Assembly: GCF_900111195.1 (NCBI RefSeq)
Contig: NZ_FOGL01000013.1
Coordinates: forward strand, 1 to 64,000
From: Gracilibacillus ureilyticus
GTDB taxonomy: Bacteria > Bacillota > Bacilli > Bacillales > Amphibacillaceae
Length of the DNA: 64,000 nucleotides
Direction of reading: 5' to 3'
Both the position numbers and the translations under genes were made by a program. Below are positions 56,932 through 64,000 of this stretch, one piece after another. Every line of letters begins with the position of its first letter. Position 1 is the first letter of the stretch. The notes under the pieces were generated by a model that worked only from the letters and a program-made list of their open reading frames with translations, was not told the origin of the DNA and searched no databases.

Positions 56932-57765
56932 TTATTTATTTTTAACTATTCTTTGTATATGAATTGTTAAGTAAAGCATTTCTTCTTCAGTCAACTGATA
57001 TCGATGTTGACTCTCGACGAATTTCTTGATTTTTTCGGTGCATTTATACGCTTCCGGATATTTCTTTTTAATAACATTTAAGAGATCATCCTCAGATTCA
57101 CCCTTGTAATGATTGCCCTTCACCAATCTGTGGGCAAGGAATTTTAGATGAGTGATAAACCGATAGTAATTTAACGAGTTATCATCAAATTCAATCTTAA
57201 AGTGATATTTGATGATCGTTATAATATCTTGCGTCACCTTTGTCATATCGACAACATTACTCATATCTTCACTAAACTGAGCATTTACCAAATGTAATGC
57301 GATAAAACCCGCCTCATCTTCAGGTAATATTATATGAAACTGCTCAAAGATCATATTTAATGCTTCAATTGCAATTTCAAACTCTTCTTTGTAAAGTTGC
57401 TTTGTCTCCCAAAGCAACCCATTTTTTATCGGTATATTGTTTCTATGTCGCTCTATAGCAAAATGAATGTGATCTGTTAAAGAAATGTAAATACTATTAT
57501 CTAGCTTTTTACCTAATTCCATCTTTGCGTAGTTAATGATTTTCTCAGATAATTCCATATACTCTATAGGGATGTCAGCTATTAGCGTTTTGAATTTTGC
57601 CGTTATATTTTCATCTTCCAAAGTAAAGATTTTATCAATCTTGTTCTCATTTATTTCATCACCAGCTTTTTTATTAAAAGCTATCCCACGCCCCATGACA
57701 ATGACTTCTTCTTCTTTCTTTACTGAGATAATGACATTGTTATTAAGTATTTTTAAAATCTTCAC
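56932..57765 (-). CDS. BglG/LicT-family antiterminator (controls the PTS-ceramidase-GH1 operon)
   Basis: 277 residues. The RNA-binding domain reads MKILKILNNNVIISVKKEEE, then VIVMGRGIAFNKKAGDEINE. PRD1 contains LTDHIHFAIERHRN and GFIALHLVNAQFSE; PRD2 contains YRFITHLKFLAHRL and YLTIHIQRIVKNK. The start is GTG 57763-57765 with GGGGGTG upstream. It has a RAT upstream, but the terminator that should overlap it is not evident. It is closely related to the antiterminator at 29180 and less so to that at 47004. Confidence 0.88.
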   Translation of the reverse strand: MKILKILNNNVIISVKKEEEVIVMGRGIAFNKKAGDEINENKIDKIFTLEDENITAKFKTLIADIPIEYMELSEKIINYAKMELGKKLDNSIYISLTDHIHFAIERHRNNIPIKNGLLWETKQLYKEEFEIAIEALNMIFEQFHIILPEDEAGFIALHLVNAQFSEDMSNVVDMTKVTQDIITIIKYHFKIEFDDNSLNYYRFITHLKFLAHRLVKGNHYKGESEDDLLNVIKKKYPEAYKCTEKIKKFVESQHRYQLTEEEMLYLTIHIQRIVKNK

Positions 57766-57787
57766 TTAGACACCCCCACAAAAAAAG

Positions 57788-57843
57788 AGCACACCACTAC
57801 TTACAAATATCATCGGTTTTGCCTGATTAAACAGTCACAATCC
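57788..57843 (-). promoter_or_regulatory. RAT site before the antiterminator gene, with a degenerate terminator
   Basis: On the minus strand GGATTGTGACTG...GGCAAAACCGAT (57843-57811) is a good RAT. The downstream partner arm expected to pair with AAAACCGAT is missing; only a T-run after GTGTGCTC is seen. The RAT may no longer control termination, or the hairpin is unconventional. Confidence 0.65.
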
Positions 57844-57923
57844 TAATTTAGAATACGTTTTCTAAATTGAGTTATAATTTAAATTACAAACCAATATTAC
57901 ATAGAGTAAGTATATTTGTAAAG

Positions 57924-57945
57924 TAGTTACTTAAAGGTAACTATT
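57924..57945 (-). promoter_or_regulatory. Short palindromic relative of the repeated element
   Basis: GTAGTTACTTAAAGGTAACTAT has 7-bp inverted arms TAGTTAC and GTAACTA. On the minus strand it is followed by TTTACA and, 17 bp later, TAATAT, making a promoter for the antiterminator operon. The GTAACTA half is shared with the five longer elements. Confidence 0.6.
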
Positions 57946-57981
57946 GAGAAAAGCTTTCTATAGCTGTGAAGTTAAAAGAAA

Positions 57982-58950
57982 TTAACTATAATTTTTTTCT
58001 AAATAAATTACACTAAACAGCGAATCCGGATCAGTCCATACGCTATGGTTTTTGAATCCACTATTCTTTGCCATTAATTCAAATGTTTCAAGGTCAAATT
58101 TGTATGAATTTTCAGTATGAATTGTTTCATTTTTTCTAAATTCTATTAAATCTTCTCCAATTGTCACGAATTGATCCTGCAGGCTTTTTAAGTGCATTTC
58201 CACTCTTTCTTGTTTCTCATTAAAGAAAGCAAAATGCTCAAACCGCGTAATATCAAAATTACCATCAAGTTCGCGATTAATTCGCTTCAATAAATTTAAG
58301 TTAAAGGCAGCAGTAACCCCGGAATCATCATTATAAGCCCTATTAAGAATTTGATGAGATTTTTTCAAATCTAACCCAATTAGTAATCCATCGCCAACCT
58401 TCAACATATTAGATATCCTTTTTAAAAATTCCTTGCCTTTTTTCACTTCAAAATTTCCAAAGGTTGAACCAGGGAAGAAGATAACTTTTTTCCCTGGAAC
58501 GAATGGTAAATCAGGTAATTTTGTGTAATCCGCACAAATTGCTGTAACATTTAGCTTAGGATTTTCATTCGCAATTTGTTTTGCTGATTCCAATAAAAAC
58601 TCTTTTGATATATCTACCGGCATATATGAAATAGACTGTTTCATTTCATTTAGCAAGATTTTCACCTTTTCGCTGCTCCCGCTACCAAAATCCACCAACG
58701 TTACTTGCTCACCAACACATGAGGTGATTTCTTTGGCGTTTTTTAACAATATTGATAATTCTGTTCTGGTTGGATAATATTCTGGTAGTGCAGTAATATT
58801 TTCAAACAAAGCAGAACCTGCTTCATCATATAACCATTTAGAATCTATATATTTCTTTTCACTTTTCAAACCCATTAGCACCTCAGTTCGAAATGATCCT
58901 AACGAAGGTTGAAAATCTAATATCTGAATATTTTTACTGGTAATACTCAT
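57982..58950 (-). CDS. egtD: EgtD: L-histidine N-alpha-methyltransferase
   Basis: 322 residues. It makes hercynine (trimethylhistidine) from histidine with three S-adenosylmethionine, the first step of ergothioneine synthesis. SAM-binding region VTLVDFGSGSSEKVKILLNE and family blocks YDEAGSALFENITALPEYYP, TRTELSILL and FFPGSTFGNFEVKKG are visible, as are RVEMHLKSLQDQ and ENSYKFDLETF. The length is typical. The ATG overlaps the egtB stop (ATGA), so both are translated together. GGATAAGAA provides a weak ribosome binding site inside egtB. Confidence 0.92.
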   Translation of the reverse strand: MSITSKNIQILDFQPSLGSFRTEVLMGLKSEKKYIDSKWLYDEAGSALFENITALPEYYPTRTELSILLKNAKEITSCVGEQVTLVDFGSGSSEKVKILLNEMKQSISYMPVDISKEFLLESAKQIANENPKLNVTAICADYTKLPDLPFVPGKKVIFFPGSTFGNFEVKKGKEFLKRISNMLKVGDGLLIGLDLKKSHQILNRAYNDDSGVTAAFNLNLLKRINRELDGNFDITRFEHFAFFNEKQERVEMHLKSLQDQFVTIGEDLIEFRKNETIHTENSYKFDLETFELMAKNSGFKNHSVWTDPDSLFSVIYLEKNYS

Positions 58951-60182
58951 TTCTTATCCTCCGCTAAACGAAATCCGCTAAACTGCCATTGCTTTTCAGG
59001 TTGGAAAAAGTTTCTGTATGTAAGCCTTATATGAGAAGCAGGTGTCACACATGAACCACCTTTCAATACCATTTGATTTGCCATAAACTTAGCATTATAC
59101 TCCCCCAGTGCACCTTCTAATGGTTTATTTCCCGGATAAGGGCTGTATGGGCTCATTGTCCACTCCCACACATTTCCAAACGCATTATAGTTCGAATCTG
59201 TCTTTACAACAGGGTGATAGTTACCCGATTCGGCGAAATTCCCCTCAATTTCTTCATTAGAAAATGCATGTTCCCATTCTGCTTCTGTTGGAAGCCTTTT
59301 TCCTGCCCATCTAGCGTAGGCATCAGCCTCATAATAGCTAATATGTGTGACAGGTTCATTTACGTTTACTTCTTTCATTCCAGATAAAGTGAAATAAAAC
59401 CATGCTCCATCTTTCTTTTCCCAATAAAGAGGTGCCTCCCATCCTTCTTTTTTTAACGTAGACCATCCGTCAGATAACCAATATTGTACTTTTTCATATC
59501 CTCCATCTTCTATAAATGCAATGAATTCTTTATTAGTCACTGTTCTGGACGCAATAGAATAAGCATTTAACCATACTTTATGCCGGGGAGATTCGTTATC
59601 AAAGGCAAATCCTTTTCCATCATGTCCGATCTCTACTAAACCTTCTTCTAAATGGATCCATTCCATATCAGAAGTGTATGAATCATCATGGGAAGAGTCA
59701 TTGAAATAAGCAGGTTTTAAAGGATTTATGGAAAAGTTATATTTGATATCTGTTAAAAGTAATTCCTGGTGTTGTTGTTCATGATTCATACCAATTTCAA
59801 TGATTGGTTCAATCTTTTTTATTAGTTCTTGATCTGCTTGATTGAGCATATTTAAGATATTTTCTTCTACATATTTACGATATTTCACAACTTCCTTTAT
59901 TGTTGGTCTAGAAAGCAGACCACGATTTGGTCTTGCAAAAGGTTTCCCAATCGTCTCATAGTAAGAATTAAATAAATGGTCAAATTGCGGATTGAATTCT
60001 TGGTAATTACTAGCATGAGGTATGAGTACAAACCTTTCAAAGAACCATGTTGTGTGGGCAAGATGCCATTTTGCAGGACTAACATCTGAAGTAGACTGAA
60101 TGATAAAGTCTTCCGCTTCTAAGGGTGCTACAATTTGATCAGTGAAACCTCTTATTTTTGCAAATCGAGATTGGATGTTCAT
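58947..60182 (-). CDS. egtB: EgtB: hercynine oxygenase/sulfoxide synthase
   Basis: 411 residues: a DinB-like metal-binding N-terminal half with PAKWHLAHTTWFFERF and NHEQQHQELLLTDIKYNF (His residues for the iron), and a C-terminal sulfatase-modifying/FGE-like half with VTHISYYEADAYARWAGKRL, PTEAEWEHAFSNEE, FGNVWEWTMSPYSPYPG and LKGGSCVTPASHIRLTYRNF. EgtB joins hercynine to a thiol donor by an oxygen- and iron-dependent reaction. It is followed by egtD. Elements EgtA, EgtC and EgtE are not in the window. ATG with AAAGGAGGAT upstream. A copy of the GTAGGCAC element lies 90 bp upstream. Confidence 0.92.
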   Translation of the reverse strand: MNIQSRFAKIRGFTDQIVAPLEAEDFIIQSTSDVSPAKWHLAHTTWFFERFVLIPHASNYQEFNPQFDHLFNSYYETIGKPFARPNRGLLSRPTIKEVVKYRKYVEENILNMLNQADQELIKKIEPIIEIGMNHEQQHQELLLTDIKYNFSINPLKPAYFNDSSHDDSYTSDMEWIHLEEGLVEIGHDGKGFAFDNESPRHKVWLNAYSIASRTVTNKEFIAFIEDGGYEKVQYWLSDGWSTLKKEGWEAPLYWEKKDGAWFYFTLSGMKEVNVNEPVTHISYYEADAYARWAGKRLPTEAEWEHAFSNEEIEGNFAESGNYHPVVKTDSNYNAFGNVWEWTMSPYSPYPGNKPLEGALGEYNAKFMANQMVLKGGSCVTPASHIRLTYRNFFQPEKQWQFSGFRLAEDKK

Positions 60183-60269
60183 TTTATATCCTCCTTTTTT
60201 TCTTTACTTCGACATCTTCTGTATCAGTGAACCTATAATTATCGTAAAACCATTATAAATAACTGTAAA

Positions 60270-60310
60270 GTAGGCACTTAAAAGTTATATGGAAACCTAA
60301 AAGTAACTAT
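60270..60310 (-). promoter_or_regulatory. Repeated promoter element, copy 4 (egtB-egtD)
   Basis: Plus strand GTAGGCACTTAAAAG... ends CCTAAAAGTAACTAT. On the minus strand the element abuts TTTACA, with TACGAT 17 bp further, so it overlaps a -35 box. The egtB ATG is about 90 bp downstream. Confidence 0.7.
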
Positions 60311-60356
60311 TATATACAAAATACAGGTGAATCATTTTCTATATTGAATTCCATTT

Positions 60357-61394
60357 TTATTTATTACGTTCTAAGAACTCCTGAAGATCACTAGTGAATT
60401 TCACTGGATTCTTTTCCATTAGACTATGATCTCCATGTTCTTCTTCTGAATAAATATACAGAGTAGAATTAGGGATAGCTGAGTGCAACCATTGCTGACT
60501 TTGTAAATTGGGACTAAGCTTACCTGAGAAGATTGCGGTGGTTACATCTATCTTATTTTGAATGACATCACGCCAGTCATTGGTACCATGATCATACATA
60601 ACACGGATTAAGTATTCCATATCATTGTTAGCAATTTGATTAGATAGGCTTGTTGAATTTTCGGAGTATAGTGTGCTAGAACTATCCATTTTCGAAAGAT
60701 CTATAGATGCCATTGCATTCTCTAACTGTTCAGAAGAATCAAACGGTACCCCTAATTCCATACGTTCTTCGTCTGTCATGTTAGGTAGTGGGACGATTAC
60801 AGGTGGCTGATCGACAAAAGCAACTTTGTTTATTTTTTTTGTTCCGTAAAGATCAATATAACTCCATAGCATCGCAGCACCCATTGAATGGCCTACATAA
60901 TTTGCGGATTTTATATCCAAATAATCAGTAAATTCCTTAAGGTCAGTAGCATAACGGGATATGCGATTTCCAAACAGTACATCTTCCGATAACCCTTGAT
61001 TGCGAGGATCTAGGGTATAAACCCGGTAGTTCTCACTTAGAAGGTACATTACATTCAAAAAGTGTGCACCATTAACTGACCATCCCGGAAGAAGAATCAG
61101 GGGTTCGCCAGTACCTGCAGTCCAATAAGACAGTCTCACACCATCGCTGGTTAGGAATGAGCCGATATTCAGATCTTCAAAGTCTGATAATTTATTAGGC
61201 ATTCCTTCAATCCTATTTGGAAAAGCAAAGTCTTTTCCAAGTACAGATATGGCTGAATAAGCCGAATTTTCAGTTAATATTACCTTAGAAGATTCATTGT
61301 TAGACATATTAGTTTCTTGAACATTCGAACAACCAATTAATATAACGCTTAAAAGTAATAATATCTTGACTAATCCAACTGCTTTCTTTTTCAT
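60357..61394 (-). CDS. Lipoprotein alpha/beta hydrolase
   Basis: 345 residues. A lipoprotein signal (MKKKAVGLVKILLLLSVILI, Cys22 in LIGCSN) anchors it outside the membrane. The alpha/beta hydrolase fold follows: GVRLSYWTAGTGEPLILLPG, RVYTLDPRNQGLSEDVLFG, nucleophile Ser in YVGHSMGAAMLW, Asp near VAFVDQPPV, and His in EEHGDHSLMEKN. ATG 61392-61394 has GGGGAGA upstream; another 24 codons are open without a good site. It is monocistronic, with a long leader that holds an orphan RAT-like site and an upstream copy of the GTAGGCAC element. Substrate unknown. Confidence 0.82.
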   Translation of the reverse strand: MKKKAVGLVKILLLLSVILIGCSNVQETNMSNNESSKVILTENSAYSAISVLGKDFAFPNRIEGMPNKLSDFEDLNIGSFLTSDGVRLSYWTAGTGEPLILLPGWSVNGAHFLNVMYLLSENYRVYTLDPRNQGLSEDVLFGNRISRYATDLKEFTDYLDIKSANYVGHSMGAAMLWSYIDLYGTKKINKVAFVDQPPVIVPLPNMTDEERMELGVPFDSSEQLENAMASIDLSKMDSSSTLYSENSTSLSNQIANNDMEYLIRVMYDHGTNDWRDVIQNKIDVTTAIFSGKLSPNLQSQQWLHSAIPNSTLYIYSEEEHGDHSLMEKNPVKFTSDLQEFLERNK

Positions 61395-61668
61395 ATCCAA
61401 TCTCCCCTTGTCATTAATTTTGATGATTTGGGATCCTATCAGTTCCAATGGGTTTACCGATCTCATCTTTCAATTATTAGCTGGCACTAAAATAGCGCTT
61501 TATCAATTACAGGTAATACACTCGATAAAACATAGTAACAATTATTTGAAATAGCCAATCACTGCAATGGAATTTTGGTTTAAACAAACTCATCTATTGA
61601 TATCTTTTTATAATATTTAGTGTATCGCCTCATAGAAATAATTTGGACTATTCACCAAATAAATCAAA

Positions 61669-61700
61669 CTAGGTTTTGCATGATGTAACCCTCACAATCT
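61669..61700 (-). promoter_or_regulatory. Orphan RAT-like sequence in the leader of the lipoprotein hydrolase
   Basis: On the minus strand AGATTGTGAGGGTTACATCA followed by TGCAAAACCTAG keeps the main RAT features GATTGTGA and GCAAAACC. No overlapping terminator is visible. It lies about 275 bp upstream of the ATG and could be a relic of a lost PTS operon. Confidence 0.55.
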
Positions 61701-61755
61701 ATTGTATTAGCTCACTATTATCATAGATGGTATATTACTAACAGATAATTGTGAA

Positions 61756-61796
61756 GTAGGCACTTTAAGGTTATATGGTAACTTTATTGTAACTAT
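61756..61796 (-). promoter_or_regulatory. Repeated promoter element, copy 5 (lipoprotein hydrolase)
   Basis: Plus strand GTAGGCACTTTAAGG... ends CTTTATTGTAACTAT. On the minus strand it abuts TTCACA with a TACCAT-like -10 box 17 bp further. Confidence 0.65.
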
Positions 61797-61878
61797 GGAT
61801 AATTATGGTTACCGTACAACTAAAGTCATAATGAGAGAAATACCAGCAAGGATGATTGATTCTCTTGGTAAAGAAAAA

Positions 61879-61908
61879 GTCATAATCCTATACAACCAGG
61901 ATTATGAC
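61879..61908 (-). terminator. Terminator downstream of wrbA
   Basis: On the minus strand GTCATAATCCT (61908-61898) pairs perfectly with AGGATTATGAC (61889-61879), followed by TTTTTCTTT. Confidence 0.75.
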
Positions 61909-62041
61909 TAAACCTTTTATAAATTCAACTATAGTTAAATTGTATTTAGTTAATAGTTATTCTAGGTGAAAGCCCATTTTCATCACATATCGAGTAACAC
62001 TTTTCGAATAGGGCTATTGACTTTTAACTAATTAGAATAAT

Positions 62042-62653
62042 TTATTGATTTCCTTTTTTAACCCACTTTGCGACCTCAACTGTACGTCTAGCCTGATGTT
62101 TCACTGCAGCTTCCACATCTTCAAGCATTTTACCATCTTGGTCAACTGTAACACTTGTCCCATAAGGATTCCCTCCTGCACCAAACAATACCGGATCGGT
62201 GTATCCAGGAGAAGCAATAATCGCACCCCAGTGCATCATAGAAGTATATAAAGATAGTAAAGTAGCTTCTTGACCACCATGTGGATTTTGTGCCGAAGTC
62301 ATTCCACTCACTACTTTATTTACTGTCTTACCACCTGCCCATAGTCCACCTTGTGTATCAAGGAATTGCTTCATTTGTGAGGGCATATTACCAAAACGTG
62401 TTGGAACACTAAAAATAATGGCATCTGCCCATTCAATATCATCCGATGTTGCTACTGGTACGTCTTTTGTTGATTCAACTGTTGATCTCCATACTTCATT
62501 CCCCTCAATGACTGATTGTGGGGCTAATTCTTGTACCTTTAATACTTTAACATCAGCACCAGCTTCTCGCGACCCTTCTTCTGCCCATTTTGCTAGTTGA
62601 TAGTTTGTTCCACTCATGCTATAAAAAACCACAGCTAATTTTACTTTTGACAT
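62042..62653 (-). CDS. wrbA: WrbA-type NAD(P)H:quinone oxidoreductase
   Basis: 203-residue flavodoxin-fold enzyme. It reduces quinones by two electrons using FMN and NAD(P)H, avoiding semiquinones. FMN-binding marks: VVFYSMSGTNYQLAKWAEEG near the N-terminus, SVPTRFGNMPSQMKQFLDTQ, GGLWAGGKTVNKVVSGMTSA and QNPHGGQEATLLSLY. ATG 62651-62653 has AAAGGAGATG upstream; the 16 additional open codons lack it. It lies 400 bp below the MarR gene on the same strand and is likely part of the same stress response. Confidence 0.9.
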   Translation of the reverse strand: MSKVKLAVVFYSMSGTNYQLAKWAEEGSREAGADVKVLKVQELAPQSVIEGNEVWRSTVESTKDVPVATSDDIEWADAIIFSVPTRFGNMPSQMKQFLDTQGGLWAGGKTVNKVVSGMTSAQNPHGGQEATLLSLYTSMMHWGAIIASPGYTDPVLFGAGGNPYGTSVTVDQDGKMLEDVEAAVKHQARRTVEVAKWVKKGNQ

Positions 62654-63056
62654 ATTTTCCATCTCCTTTGAGTTTCTAAATAGTTTGTCCAAAAACCCCA
62701 TTTTTACACATTCCTTCTTATAAGTATTGTAATTCTCATAAGGACCATCACTGTTGGAAACAACATTATCAATTCTTTTCGTCTTTCTTATGCTCCATTT
62801 TCATTTCAAATTCACAAATCTCAACTTCGAGATAATAGTCACGTATGAAATCTCACTATTCTTACCTATCTTTTACAGCACAATCCATAATAAGTAGTAG
62901 TGACCCAACTTTAAGCCGATCATGATGATCCGCAGTATCAGTAAATTGTTGTTTCAGAACCTACACCTGTTAATTATTTACCATTTTCCTAAATGACCAA
63001 CAATCGAATATATGCCAACTATCAATCAGAAATGAATTGTATTTTTCCACTTTCCT
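62654..63056. other. Intergenic region between the MarR and wrbA genes
   Basis: About 400 bp without a recognised gene. It should contain the promoter of wrbA. No copy of the ATTATCCTAA palindrome was found here by eye. Confidence 0.4.
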
Positions 63057-63506
63057 TTATGAAAGCTCCTTTGCAGCAAGACCAACCGTTTTTAATAATG
63101 TTGTTAATTGCTCCTTTTGCTCGTTATCTAAGACCTCTAAATTTTTCACGATCATTCCAACATGTTTCGGGAAAATTTCATTAAATAATGCTTCCCCTTT
63201 TTCTGTTAAAACAACTTTGCAATACCGTTTGTTTTCATTATTGATTTCGCGCATTGCTAGTTCTTTTTTTTCTAGTTTGTTCACTACATACGTAATACTT
63301 CCGCTTGGTATCATTAACTTTTCACTAATTACTTGAATATATTGTGGACCTTTATTATAAAGTAGTTCCAGGGTCATAAAGTTTTCAATTGTTAAACCGT
63401 GACTTGTTATATCTTTCGTCACATTATCATAAAGTGTTTTCGTCGCTTTTAACCATATACGAAATAGCTTCAAATCTTTTTCTGCATATTGTAATTTTTG
63501 GTCCAT
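63057..63506 (-). CDS. MarR-family transcriptional regulator
   Basis: 149 residues with the MarR winged helix: TLELLYNKGPQYIQVISEKL, MIPSGSITYVVNKLEKKELA, REINNENKRYCKVVLTEKGE. Helices at both ends form the dimer interface. It resembles the YkvE/MhqR group that senses quinones and phenols in Bacillus; the sensing residue cannot be identified. ATG 63504-63506 has GGAGG upstream, and a TTG one codon earlier is also open. It directly follows the DoxX gene with a gap of about 50 bp, so both are probably co-transcribed. Confidence 0.88.
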   Translation of the reverse strand: MDQKLQYAEKDLKLFRIWLKATKTLYDNVTKDITSHGLTIENFMTLELLYNKGPQYIQVISEKLMIPSGSITYVVNKLEKKELAMREINNENKRYCKVVLTEKGEALFNEIFPKHVGMIVKNLEVLDNEQKEQLTTLLKTVGLAAKELS

Positions 63507-63559
63507 CAATTAATCGCCTCCGACTTTACTTTATCTTAAGCATAAAATATTTAATTAAC

Positions 63560-63910
63560 TTAGCCAAGTAAAGATGAGTAGTTTAGTATTAATACAAGGG
63601 CTCCGAGTACAAATAAAATGATAGGCATCATCATATCTTTCAATTTATCTTGAATTTTTAAATGTGTAAATATTGCACCAATCATTGTTGCAACAACAAG
63701 AAAACTACCAATTGCAGCCAATGTTCCATTCCAAATACCTGTGATTAATAGAACTGCAGCAACAATCTCTACCGTGCCTGTAAAAATTCGAAATCCTGCT
63801 GAATACCCATAATGTTTAAATCCTTCAACCATTTGCTTTGACCTAAACTTCATTAGCCCAAACATAATAAACCCTAACCCTAAAATTATTTGCAGTATTG
63901 TTGATACCAT
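63560..63910 (-). CDS. DoxX-family membrane protein (second)
   Basis: 116 residues with four hydrophobic helices (STILQIILGLGFIMFGLMKF, TGTVEIVAAVLLITGIWNG, FLVVATMIGAIFTHLKI, MMPIILFVLGALVLILNYSS). It has the DoxX_2-type pattern GLxKFR...EIVAAxLLITG. In Bacillus such genes are near or under MarR-type quinone sensors. AAAAGGAGAATGTAAA precedes the ATG. A perfect palindrome (63929-63950) lies just upstream and is the likely operator. Confidence 0.85.
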   Translation of the reverse strand: MVSTILQIILGLGFIMFGLMKFRSKQMVEGFKHYGYSAGFRIFTGTVEIVAAVLLITGIWNGTLAAIGSFLVVATMIGAIFTHLKIQDKLKDMMMPIILFVLGALVLILNYSSLLG

Positions 63911-64000
63911 TTTACATTCTCCTTTTCTATTATCCTAACATTAGGATAATATCCGAATTATTATAATTTCCGTTTAACCCCACTGATGCTTGTTCGCATT
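63911..64000 (-). promoter_or_regulatory. MarR-type operator and promoter region of the DoxX-MarR operon
   Basis: The perfect inverted repeat ATTATCCTAA-CA-TTAGGATAAT lies at 63929-63950, 20 bp upstream of the DoxX start. This is a typical MarR operator. The sequence to the window edge is otherwise unremarkable. Confidence 0.75.

Larger units (their letters stand above)
61395..62041. other. Long intergenic region with regulatory sites
   Basis: About 650 bp without a gene. It holds an orphan RAT-like sequence (61669-61700), element copy 5 (61756-61796) and a terminator of the wrbA transcript (61879-61908), listed separately. Confidence 0.6.

Overview
The window is AT-rich DNA from a low-GC Gram-positive bacterium, most likely a Bacillaceae species. 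The evidence is purine-rich AGGAGG-type ribosome binding sites, frequent GTG and TTG starts, BglG/LicT-type antitermination, HxlR, LysR, MarR and XRE regulators, and an Opu-type osmoprotectant importer. Nearly all intact genes after 33.7 kb lie on the minus strand. The genus is an inference and I cannot fix it. No rRNA, tRNA or CRISPR array was recognised.

Region 1 (1-17.7 kb) is accessory DNA: the right end of an IS66-type element, a possibly truncated HEPN-like gene, a complete tyrosine recombinase with three upstream direct repeats, and a Gabija anti-phage locus. Its helicase gene (gajB) is intact, but gajA is cut in two by a complete IS21-family element (istA, istB). Then follow an unidentified 474-residue protein with a terminator hairpin in its leader, a second decayed tyrosine recombinase, an XRE regulator, a decayed zinc-knuckle-repeat nuclease, a gene-poor stretch of about 1.4 kb and a two-gene zeta-type toxin-antitoxin module.

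Region 2 (17.7-25.6 kb) is a gene graveyard: an HNH endonuclease remnant, two oxidoreductase pseudogenes, a GTP cyclohydrolase II fragment, a cupin fragment, a MATE exporter pseudogene and a remnant of an antiterminator, with intact LysR, TetR and DUF2798-type genes between them. The MDR/ribA/cupin remnants resemble a decayed cousin of the intact cluster at 34.8-40.2 kb.

Region 3 (25.6-64 kb) is mostly intact metabolism. Three PTS sugar modules each carry an antiterminator gene and RAT/terminator leaders: GH1 + IIABC + antiterminator; ChbG deacetylase + IIBC + antiterminator; GH1 + ceramidase-like hydrolase + IIABC + antiterminator. A TetR-MFS export operon is followed by a cluster of ribA, ribD, an isochorismatase-like hydrolase, DoxX, an alcohol dehydrogenase and a VOC enzyme next to an XRE-cupin regulator. 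This cluster has no other riboflavin genes and no FMN riboswitch. A macrodomain-SirTM sirtuin pair, an Opu importer whose binding protein is separated from its permease/ATPase genes by a PTS module, an ergothioneine pair (egtB, egtD), a lipoprotein hydrolase and a DoxX-MarR-WrbA quinone-stress group complete the window.

A conserved element of about 41 bp (starting GTAGGCAC and ending GTAACTAT) occurs five times, always in the same orientation upstream of minus-strand genes, and a 22-bp palindromic core of it occurs once more. It abuts the putative -35 box and looks like the operator of a shared regulator.
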